Made by a program: the position numbers and the translations under genes | Assembly: GCF_023078335.1 (NCBI RefSeq) | Contig: NZ_CP095550.1 | Coordinates: 4,818,001-4,882,000 of the forward strand | DNA from: Metabacillus endolithicus | GTDB taxonomy: Bacteria; Bacillota; Bacilli; Bacillales; Bacillaceae | Reading direction: 5' to 3' | DNA length: 64,000 nucleotides | The notes under the pieces: model-generated | What the model saw: only the letters and a program-made list of their open reading frames with translations | Told to the model about the DNA's origin: nothing | The model's database searches: none | In this document: positions 57,149 through 64,000 of the stretch, piece after piece | How positions within the stretch are numbered: position 1 is the stretch's first letter | How the letters are laid out: every line of letters begins with the position of its first letter

Positions 57149-58021
57149 TTAGAAATTTCTACTTTCTTCAGCAGCCATTGCTTCAGCTTTCGTTCTATGC
57201 ACTGTTCCAAACGGATGCTCTGGTGGTGCGTAAATCGAGTAAAGCTTAAGAGGTTTATTTCCCGTATTTGTGAGATTATGCCATTTTCCGGCGGGTACCA
57301 TTATCGCAAAATCATCAGAAACTTTTCTTACATAATCCAATCGATCTTTTCTGTCACCCATTTGTACAAGTCCTTGACCTTCTTCAATTCTCAAGAATTG
57401 ATCTGTATTCGGATGATTTTCTAATCCAATGCTATCTCCAACATCAATACTCATTAATGTGACTTGAAGTTTGTTACCTGTCCATATTGCTGTACGAAAT
57501 GTTTTGTTTTGTTTTGTGACCTTCTCAATATCTACAACAAAGGGGTTTCTGCCATAGTCTTTTCTCTGATTCGCACGGTCTTCAAGTAAATTCCGGAATA
57601 TTTGCGCATTAACTTGCTGAGCATTTGTCTTCAACCATAAAATATTCTGCATAATAGGATCTTGATTAAGTAAAGAGTGATTTCGATCTTCGAAATAACC
57701 TTCAGCTTCAAAAGCCTTTTCCAATCCTTCTTCGTAACTTAGAAAAGGAATTTCAACAATTTGATAAAGAGGCTTTGTTCCAGTAAGGTTTATATACAAA
57801 TTGGTGAGTTGATTGGTGGATGCTTTTTTTCCTTCTAACGCATAAAGAATGTCATTTCTGTGGTTTTCATCTGTAGCTGATTTTGCCAACCTCATATAAA
57901 GGTCAATTGTTGAAGCACCTTTTTTAATTTCATCTAGGAGAATCGACATTACCTGATAATTGTATTCTTGAACATTTCTTGTTAAAAATCCAGAGTGGTA
58001 ATAAGGATAAGGTTCATACAT
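57149..58021 (-). CDS. Cupin protein with N-terminal ferritin-like helical domain
   Basis: A 290-residue two-domain protein. The N-terminal half (about 1-150) is all-helical, with DLYMRLAKSATDENHRNDILYALEGKKAS carrying Glu/His positions of ferritin-like proteins. The C-terminal half (about 175-285) is a cupin with SIGLENHPNTDQFLRIEEGQGLVQMG and VPAGKWHNLTNTG. The His, Glu and later His could bind metal. The role is unknown. ATG 58021 is preferred over a TTG upstream because it follows GAAAGGA. Confidence 0.78.
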   Translation of the reverse strand: MYEPYPYYHSGFLTRNVQEYNYQVMSILLDEIKKGASTIDLYMRLAKSATDENHRNDILYALEGKKASTNQLTNLYINLTGTKPLYQIVEIPFLSYEEGLEKAFEAEGYFEDRNHSLLNQDPIMQNILWLKTNAQQVNAQIFRNLLEDRANQRKDYGRNPFVVDIEKVTKQNKTFRTAIWTGNKLQVTLMSIDVGDSIGLENHPNTDQFLRIEEGQGLVQMGDRKDRLDYVRKVSDDFAIMVPAGKWHNLTNTGNKPLKLYSIYAPPEHPFGTVHRTKAEAMAAEESRNF

Positions 58022-58166
58022 TTTTCTCAGTCCTTTCAATAAATTTACAACATTATCATATGCCTATGTGTTAAGAGTGTACTTCTTTTTATTGTCCTAA
58101 TTGATTTGTCTGGATGGATATTTTTAGTTCGTTACATACTAAAAATAAAAAGAAAGGAGAATTATT

Positions 58167-58307
58167 ATGAAAGAAACAAAACATACAAAAGAAGAGTATA
58201 GATCAACTAATGAACACGAATTTTCAGAAGAGCTTTCCGATGGAGGAGAGCGAAACGAAATTATCACAATACAACAAAATAATGAATCTTTAAAGGAGTC
58301 AAAATAG
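58167..58307 (+). CDS. Small acidic hypothetical protein, 46 residues
   Basis: MKETKHTKEEYRSTNEHEF, then a Glu/Asn-rich tail. It is fully hydrophilic and begins after AAAGGAG. Its stop codon is immediately followed by the next ATG, whose AAAGGAG lies in this gene. The pair is thus one transcript. No family recognised. Confidence 0.6.
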   Translation: MKETKHTKEEYRSTNEHEFSEELSDGGERNEIITIQQNNESLKESK

Positions 58308-58559
58308 ATGGATGAGTTAAAGCACTATGTTCAAATCATTAAACAAAATCTTGAAACATTGAGTGCTCCAGATTATGAAGGAAAAGATGAGGAATTGATG
58401 AGACAGCAAGAGGAATTAGAAAAAGTTGAACATCATTTTTTATCGGAAATCAATTCATCAGAAAGCTTTGATCAAATTGTAAACGCTGCAGTTAAGTGTG
58501 CTTCAAATGAAATCTCGTTAGATGAGTTAGAAGATGAATACAATCTATTAACAAAATAA
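58308..58559 (+). CDS. Hypothetical acidic helical protein, 83 residues
   Basis: Adjoins the previous gene with no gap, behind AAAGGAG. The protein is nearly all charged/helical (LKHYVQIIKQNLETLSAPDYEG, QEELEKVEHHFLSEINSSESFD) and could form a small coiled coil. No cysteine-rich or membrane region. Function unknown. Confidence 0.62.
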   Translation: MDELKHYVQIIKQNLETLSAPDYEGKDEELMRQQEELEKVEHHFLSEINSSESFDQIVNAAVKCASNEISLDELEDEYNLLTK

Positions 58560-58583
58560 CATCCTGAGGGGTGTTTTTTTGAC
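58558..58583 (+). terminator. Terminator after the 83-residue gene
   Basis: AACATCC and GGGGTGTT form a short stem with a three-base loop and are followed by TTTTTTT, directly at the stop codon. Confidence 0.75.
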
Positions 58584-58697
58584 TTTTTACTCAACTGAGT
58601 TTTGTAAATTTTATTGCAATAGGTCTTTTCTTTACTTTCTTCCATATTTATTACTGAGCAAATATTACCGCTGATATTCCAATGGGAGGAATACATT

Positions 58698-59666
58698 TTG
58701 AAAGCAATTGTTCAGTACAAATACGGTTTACCAGAGGTTTTAAACCTAGAAGAAGTTGAAAAACCAACCCCTAATGACCATCAAGTTCTGGTGAAAATAC
58801 ATGCAGCTTCCGTTAATTTTGGGAATCTTGTCCTTTTAAAAGGAAAACCGTACATCACTCGATTTTTTTATGGAGTATTAAAGCCAAAGCATCCAATTCC
58901 AGGTGGTGACATCGCAGGTTGTGTTGAAGCTGTGGGTTCAAAAGTAACTCAGTTTAAACCAGGAGATGAGGTATTTGGGGATTTATCCTCCTCTGGCTGG
59001 GGGGCATTTGCCGAATATGTTTCAGCTCCGGAAAGCTCATTAGAACAAAAGCCTGTAAATATGAGCTTTGAAGAAGCAGCTGCAGTTCCAATGGCAGCAG
59101 TAACTGCCCTGCAGGGATTGAGAGATAAAGGGAAAATTGAATCAGGGCAAAAGGTACTAATATATGGAGCCTCTGGTGGTGTAGGAACATTTGCTGTACA
59201 AATTGCTAAAGCATTTGGTGCTGAGGTAACAGGTGTGTGCAGTACGAGAAATAAAGAAATACTACGAACGATAGGTGCTGACAACATAATTGATTATAAA
59301 AATGAAGGTATTGATAAATACAGGGAGTATTTTGATCTGATCATCGGGGTAAACGGACATCAACCATTATCTGTTTATAAGCGAGCATTAAAACGTCATG
59401 GAATCTTTGTTCACGTTGGTGGGGCTGAATCTCAACTGTATCAAACAGCTTTACAGGGAGGTTGGATATCTTTTATAGAAAAAAAGAAAATGAATGTCTT
59501 TTTGCAAAGAGCTAATCAAAAAGATCTGATATTTATAAAAGATTTAATAGAATCTGGTAAGGTAAAAGCAGTGATTGATCAGCAATTTGAATTAAGTGAA
59601 GTACCACAGGCTTTAACCTATTTTGCCGAAGGACACGCTCAGGGAAAAGTCATTATAACCATTTGA
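58698..59666 (+). CDS. Zinc-independent MDR oxidoreductase (quinone oxidoreductase-like)
   Basis: A 322-residue medium-chain dehydrogenase/reductase. The NADP motif is ASGGVGTFAVQIAKAFGAEVTGV, and HPIPGGDIAGCVEAVGSKV and PGDEVFGDL are characteristic. The catalytic Zn ligands of true alcohol dehydrogenases are absent. TTG start after GGGAGG, begins MKAIVQYKYGLPEVLNLEE. It probably reduces quinones or enones with NADPH. Confidence 0.87.
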   Translation: MKAIVQYKYGLPEVLNLEEVEKPTPNDHQVLVKIHAASVNFGNLVLLKGKPYITRFFYGVLKPKHPIPGGDIAGCVEAVGSKVTQFKPGDEVFGDLSSSGWGAFAEYVSAPESSLEQKPVNMSFEEAAAVPMAAVTALQGLRDKGKIESGQKVLIYGASGGVGTFAVQIAKAFGAEVTGVCSTRNKEILRTIGADNIIDYKNEGIDKYREYFDLIIGVNGHQPLSVYKRALKRHGIFVHVGGAESQLYQTALQGGWISFIEKKKMNVFLQRANQKDLIFIKDLIESGKVKAVIDQQFELSEVPQALTYFAEGHAQGKVIITI

Positions 59667-59873
59667 GATAGTAATATTTATTTTTAAAATACAGAAATAA
59701 TATTTAATGAAATATACGGCTATAATTTACTATGAAAATCCTATTCTTTGTCTCTTTTAAATATGAATTAGTATAATAATTTTTCAAATAAGAAGAAATA
59801 TATTGATTATTTAGTCAATTAGAAGTAACCTAGTTATATCATTCTTTAATACGTCAAGAGAAAGGAGATTGGA

Positions 59874-61550
59874 ATGATGGAAATGCGTAGTAACATGATT
59901 AAAAAGGGATTTGACCGTGCACCGCATCGTAGCTTACTTCGTGCGGCAGGTGTAAAAGAAGAGGATTTTGATAAACCGTTTATCGCGGTTTGTAATTCAT
60001 ATATTGATATTGTACCTGGACACGTACATTTACAAGAATTCGGTAAAATTGTAAAAGAAGCAATACGTGAAGCGGGTGGAGTACCATTTGAGTTTAATAC
60101 AATCGGTGTAGATGATGGAATTGCAATGGGACATATTGGAATGCGCTATTCCTTACCAAGCCGTGAAATTATTGCAGATTCTATTGAAACTGTTGTTTCA
60201 GCACACTGGTTCGATGGAATGGTTTGTATTCCAAACTGTGACAAAATCACACCAGGGATGATGATGGCAGCATTACGTCTTAATATCCCTACAGTATTTG
60301 TAAGTGGTGGCCCGATGAAGGCTGGTGTGACAAGTGATGGGAAAAAAATCTCACTTTCTTCTGTATTTGAAGGAGTAGGTGCCTACCAATCTGGTAAACT
60401 AGATGAAAAAGGTTTAACAGAGCTTGAGCAATTTGGCTGCCCAACATGTGGTTCTTGTTCAGGTATGTTTACAGCGAACTCCATGAACTGTTTAGCTGAA
60501 GCACTTGGATTAGCTCTTCCTGGTAACGGAACGATTTTAGCCGTGGCGCCTGAGCGTAGAGAGTTTGTAAAACGTTCTGCAAAACAATTAATGAATCTTA
60601 TTAAGGACGATATTAAGCCTAGAGATATCGTAACAGAAAAAGCAATTGATAATGCTTTTGCACTTGATATGGCATTAGGTGGATCAACAAACACGGTTCT
60701 TCACACATTAGCTTTAGCACATGAAGCGGAAATTGAATACCCAATTCAACGTATTAATGAAGTGGCAGCACGTGTTCCACATTTATCTAAGCTTGCTCCT
60801 GCATCAGATCATCATATTGAGGATTTACATGAAGCTGGTGGTGTATCTGCTGCATTGTATGAGCTTTCTAAGAAAGAAGGAGCTCTTCATCTTGATACTT
60901 TAACTGTTACGGGCAAAACCCTTGGGGAAAACATCGCTGGCTGTGAAATAAAAGACCATGGGGTGATCCGTCCTATTGACAATCCACATACTGAAAAAGG
61001 TGGACTTGCTGTTTTATTCGGAAACCTTGCTCCAGACGGTGCCATCATTAAAACAGGTGGTGTACAAAACGGAATTACTAGCCATGAAGGACCTGCAATT
61101 GTGTTTGAATCACAAGAAGAGGCAATCAATGGAATTGTAAATGGTAAAGTAAAAGAAGGACATGTAGTGATTATTCGTTACGAGGGACCAAAAGGTGGAC
61201 CTGGTATGCCGGAAATGCTTTCTCCAACATCTATGATTGTTGGAATGGGACTTGGACCAAAAGTTGCACTTGTAACAGATGGTCGTTTCTCAGGAGCTTC
61301 TCGTGGATTATCGATCGGACATGCTTCACCTGAAGCGGCAGAAGGCGGTCCACTAGCATTCGTTGAAAATGGTGATCACATCGTAATTGATATTGAAAAC
61401 CGTACAATGGATGTTCAAGTAGATGATGAAGAATGGGAAAAACGTAAAGGTAACTGGAAAGGCTTTGAACCAAAAGTGAAAAAAGGCTATCTAGCTCGTT
61501 ATTCCAAACTTGTAACATCTGCTAGTACCGGCGGTATTATGAAAATCTAA
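59874..61550 (+). CDS. ilvD: Dihydroxy-acid dehydratase IlvD
   Basis: The third enzyme of valine/isoleucine synthesis, converting 2,3-dihydroxy-isovalerate and -methylvalerate to the 2-keto acids using an Fe-S cluster. The 558-residue frame is intact. Cluster cysteines are in [17 protein letters not shown] and [24 protein letters not shown]-like [12 protein letters not shown] follows. Other ilv genes are not adjacent. AAAGGAG precedes the ATG. No T-box leader was apparent in the 207 bases upstream. Confidence 0.95.
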   Translation: MMEMRSNMIKKGFDRAPHRSLLRAAGVKEEDFDKPFIAVCNSYIDIVPGHVHLQEFGKIVKEAIREAGGVPFEFNTIGVDDGIAMGHIGMRYSLPSREIIADSIETVVSAHWFDGMVCIPNCDKITPGMMMAALRLNIPTVFVSGGPMKAGVTSDGKKISLSSVFEGVGAYQSGKLDEKGLTELEQFGCPTCGSCSGMFTANSMNCLAEALGLALPGNGTILAVAPERREFVKRSAKQLMNLIKDDIKPRDIVTEKAIDNAFALDMALGGSTNTVLHTLALAHEAEIEYPIQRINEVAARVPHLSKLAPASDHHIEDLHEAGGVSAALYELSKKEGALHLDTLTVTGKTLGENIAGCEIKDHGVIRPIDNPHTEKGGLAVLFGNLAPDGAIIKTGGVQNGITSHEGPAIVFESQEEAINGIVNGKVKEGHVVIIRYEGPKGGPGMPEMLSPTSMIVGMGLGPKVALVTDGRFSGASRGLSIGHASPEAAEGGPLAFVENGDHIVIDIENRTMDVQVDDEEWEKRKGNWKGFEPKVKKGYLARYSKLVTSASTGGIMKI

Positions 61551-61561
61551 TATGCATAAAG

Positions 61562-61597
61562 AAGGGGTCCAGAATGATTTCATTCTGAACCCCTTTT
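61562..61597 (+). terminator. Terminator of ilvD
   Basis: GGGGTCCAGAATGA and TCATTCTGAACCCC form a long stem (one mismatch) followed by TTTT. Confidence 0.9.
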
Positions 61598-61661
61598 CAT
61601 CTATGTAAATGTTAGTAATGACTAACAGTAAGATAATTGAATAATTAATATAAAATGAATA

Positions 61662-62333
61662 TTATTTTTTAAACACATGTTGTCCAATTTGTACTGTTGT
61701 TTCTCTTGAATCAAGCCATCTACTCTGGGCAATATCCGGATTATAAAAGAATAAGGCATCTTTTGCTATACCGCATATCAGATAGGGCAGCAAAAACAGC
61801 TTTTCTAGACTCTTCATCTGCTGGCTTATTAATCTGTCCATTTGCAACTGGCTGAAATTGATTACGCTGATAGATCACTTCTCTAACTGTATCAGGGAAT
61901 TTTTTGCATTGTCAACTCGATTTAACACAACACTTGCAACGGCAACTTTACCTTCAAACGATTCTGTTTGAGCTTCAGCTCGTACAATTCTTGCTAATAA
62001 ATCTATTTCAGCTTCTGAAAGGCTAATCTTTTCAGAGCGTTCATTTCCTCTGCTAACTTGAGTGGTATTATTTGTTTTATGTGAAAGTGTCTTTACACTT
62101 GGCTTATCCGAAGTATTAATAGTTTTATTAATAGTTGTATTAATTTGTTGGCCAACATAAATTAAATCAATGTTTTTAACATGCGGGTTTGCTTTTGCTA
62201 GTTGATTTAATGATAGTCCATTCTTACGTGCGATTTCCGACATCGTGTCACCTTTTTCAACCGTATGTGCAAAAGTAGGTGCAGCGACAAACAGAGTGGT
62301 CAGGAATGCTAGTAAAAAAAATAGTTTTTTCAC
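61662..62333 (-). CDS. LysM plus SleB-type (Hydrolase_2) cell wall hydrolase (two compensating frameshifts)
   Basis: An exported cell wall hydrolase. Signal peptide (residues 1-22, ending TFAH), one LysM domain ([20 protein letters not shown] to YVGQQI), Ser/Thr-rich linker and then the SleB/CwlJ-type catalytic domain with [29 protein letters not shown] (its Glu in RAEAQ). One missing A near 61905 and one extra base near 61780 shift the middle out of frame. Corrected length is 223 residues. Role in germination, cortex lysis or wall turnover is inferred. Confidence 0.82.
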
Positions 62334-62507
62334 AATTAGTCCTCCTAGTAAATATCATTTTTTGAACTCTTGTCTTACTCATACCTATGTCCAAAAAAAT
62401 TGAATAGTGTTACAATTTTATTACAGGAAGATTACAAGGAGCTGAAACACTGATATTTCATAGGATATACAGTCTTAAAATACATAAAAAAATAGAGGAA
62501 GAAATAA

Positions 62508-63626
62508 ATGGAGAGAGAAAATCTAGAATTAGTTATAGAGTTACGTCATGAATTACATAAACATCCAGAGCTTTCCAACCATGAAGTATGGACAAAACAA
62601 CATTTGATTTCATTTCTAAAAAGTTATACAAACCTTGAAATCGTTGACAAAGGAAAGTGGTTTTACGCTATATATCGAGCAGGACAAGATCGAGAAAACA
62701 TTGCATTTCGAGCAGACTTTGACGCACTTCCAATCGAAGAAACGATTGTAATTCCTCATGCCTCACAGACACCGGGTGTATCTCACAAATGTGGTCATGA
62801 CGGTCATTCAGCATCTTTAGCTGGATTAGCTCTTGAAATAGATCAAAAAGGAGCAGACAAAAATATTTTTTTCTTATTTCAACACGCTGAGGAAACTGGA
62901 GATGGAGCGTTAGAATGCGTTTCTTTTATAAAGGAAAACAACATCCAAGAGATCTTTGCTTATCACAATATGAGTGGAATGGCTCATAATACGGTGAATG
63001 TTATAAACGGAACGGCTCACTGTGCGTCTAAAGGTATGACAATTTTTATGGAAGGAACTCCGGCACATGCTAGTCAGCCTGAAGATGGAATTAATCCTGC
63101 CTTTGCTATTGCAAAAATCATTGATACAATCGATGTTTTGACATCTGCCGAGCATAATAAAGGTATGGTTCTCTGTACTGTGGTACATGTTAAGATCGGT
63201 GAAAAAGCATTCGGGGTATCAGCAAGCAAGGGTGAACTGCTTTTGACGATTCGTGCTCTATATGAAGAAGACTTGGATAAACTGCAGCATAATCTTGAAG
63301 AACTAACATTATCGCTTGCAAAGCAATATGGACTAAAGGCGAGTTTTTTCTATAACGATGTTTTTCCTGAGACGGTTAATTATAAGGAGAGCTCAGATAA
63401 AATACGAGTTGTTTGTAAAAACAAAGGAATTAACCTTATGGAGATGAAGCAGGCGTTTCGTGCTTCTGAGGATTTTGGTCATTATTTAAAGGAAACGAAA
63501 GGAGCTATTTTCTATATCGGAAATGGGGAAGAGTATCCACCTATTCATACTGTTGAATATGATTTCAGAGACGACGTGATAGAAACGGCTGTTGAGCTAT
63601 TTAAGGGATTAATCGAAATTTGTTAA
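62508..63626 (+). CDS. M20-family metallopeptidase/amidohydrolase
   Basis: A 372-residue dinuclear-metal hydrolase. LRHELHKHPELSNHE, AFRADFDALPIEE, SHKCGHDGHSASLAGL, FQHAEETGDGA and the His in GNGEEYPPIHTVEYDF are M20 motifs with metal-binding His, Asp and Glu. It hydrolyses an N-acyl amino acid or similar amide. Substrate is unknown. Starts at ATG after GAGGAAG. Tautomerase follows in the same orientation. Confidence 0.9.
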   Translation: MERENLELVIELRHELHKHPELSNHEVWTKQHLISFLKSYTNLEIVDKGKWFYAIYRAGQDRENIAFRADFDALPIEETIVIPHASQTPGVSHKCGHDGHSASLAGLALEIDQKGADKNIFFLFQHAEETGDGALECVSFIKENNIQEIFAYHNMSGMAHNTVNVINGTAHCASKGMTIFMEGTPAHASQPEDGINPAFAIAKIIDTIDVLTSAEHNKGMVLCTVVHVKIGEKAFGVSASKGELLLTIRALYEEDLDKLQHNLEELTLSLAKQYGLKASFFYNDVFPETVNYKESSDKIRVVCKNKGINLMEMKQAFRASEDFGHYLKETKGAIFYIGNGEEYPPIHTVEYDFRDDVIETAVELFKGLIEIC

Positions 63627-63642
63627 TTTAGGAGGGTAAACC

Positions 63643-63855
63643 TTGCCTATTATAACCATAAAGTTAGCAAAAGGAAGATCAGTAAAACAAAAACAACAAT
63701 TTGTTGAATCAGTAACAAAGGAAGCAGCAAAACATCTAAACGTAAAAGAAGAATGGGTAACTGTTTTATTCGATGAATATGAACGAGAAAACTGGGCATC
63801 AAATGGACAGTTACATTCAATTAAATTTGGTGAAGGATTTGGGAAAGGAGAATGA
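63643..63855 (+). CDS. 4-oxalocrotonate tautomerase family protein
   Basis: A 70-residue tautomerase. The processed Pro1 catalytic base is encoded directly after the TTG start (MPIITIKLAKGRSVKQK). An Arg near residue 12 and hydrophobic core fit the family. The ribosome binding site is GGAGGG. The isomerisation substrate is unknown. Lies 16 bases after the M20 gene, suggesting cotranscription. Confidence 0.82.
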   Translation: MPIITIKLAKGRSVKQKQQFVESVTKEAAKHLNVKEEWVTVLFDEYERENWASNGQLHSIKFGEGFGKGE

Positions 63856-63961
63856 AAAAAGAAGGGGAAGGATAACATTTTATTAAGAATCAATTTAAAA
63901 AATGAGTAAATTGTTTCAGTTAATGTTATAGTTAGAAAGACATTTTATAAGAGAGTGGGTG

Positions 63962-64000
63962 ATGAACATGATTGAAATAAAAACATCTTCTCTCAGTGAT
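63962..64000 (+). CDS. Start of a gene truncated by the window end (unidentified)
   Basis: An ATG pair (63962 or 63968) opens a frame reading MNMIEIKTSSLSD to the end of the window, preceded by GAGTGGGTG. Many GNAT acetyltransferases begin this way, but eleven or so residues do not allow identification. Confidence 0.35.
   Translation, partial: MNMIEIKTSSLSD

Noticed and set aside
59667..59873. T-box or leucine leader in front of ilvD
   Set aside because: No AGGGTGGNACCGCG-type T-box sequence, specifier loop or short Leu-rich leader peptide is visible in this stretch.

Overview
This is chromosomal DNA of a low-GC, spore-forming member of the Bacillaceae. The left end keeps the Bacillus subtilis order sspN-tlp-yneP-yneQ-yneR-plsY-yneT-parE-parC. 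Spore genes recur (SspN, Tlp, a YjcZ-type peptide, a YhcN/YlaJ lipoprotein, a LysM/SleB-type hydrolase), and TTG/GTG starts with strong GGAGG ribosome binding sites are common. The genus cannot be fixed from the sequence alone.

Layout. 1-7.7 kb: spore proteins and the conserved yne/par block. 7.7-17.7 kb: small membrane proteins, a UbiB/ABC1 kinase, DUF2243 plus CtaG, a flavoprotein, DUF523, HAD, TerC and DUF3231 proteins. 17.9-19.1 kb: an RNA cluster with tmRNA, a tRNA-like sequence lacking a normal anticodon arm, tRNA-Leu(GAG), an unassigned structured stretch, SRP RNA and tRNA-Ala(TGC). 19.1-23.6 kb: an ECF sigma/anti-sigma pair, a sporulation lipoprotein, a DsbA-family oxidoreductase and small ORFs. 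23.6-38.7 kb: a hexarate (glucarate/galactarate) catabolic locus with two KdgD paralogues, GudP, GudD, a FadR-type GntR regulator, a UxuA-like enzyme, a TctBAC transporter, an aldehyde dehydrogenase, GarD and a DUF401 membrane protein. 38.8-48.3 kb: hydrolase, MFS and VOC proteins, a two-component system with a bacitracin/lantibiotic-type ABC transporter, and a secreted esterase. 48.4-53.2 kb: a sigma-54 activator and its target operon (AtuA family, small AtuA-like protein, CitMHS transporter). 53.2-64 kb: an ABC exporter, a CPBP protease, a cupin protein, an MDR oxidoreductase, IlvD, a cell-wall hydrolase, an M20 peptidase and a tautomerase.

Two regulatory circuits can be read from the DNA. 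In the hexarate locus, every transcription unit headed by a catabolic or transport gene has a TTGACN-17-TACNAT promoter with a TTGTCTTACAA-type operator over the -10. This fits the FadR-family consensus TNGTNNNACNA, and the GntR gene in the middle has a related site of its own. In the sigma-54 locus, three TTCTAA-N4-TTAGAA sites, a terminator hairpin and a textbook -24/-12 element lie between the activator gene and the atuA-citMHS operon.

Quality warning. About 20 one- or two-base indels interrupt 15 genes, including essential parE, and correcting them restores family-typical lengths. Many lie in or next to short homopolymers. They look like assembly errors rather than decay, so the affected genes are annotated as whole CDSs with the frameshift stated.
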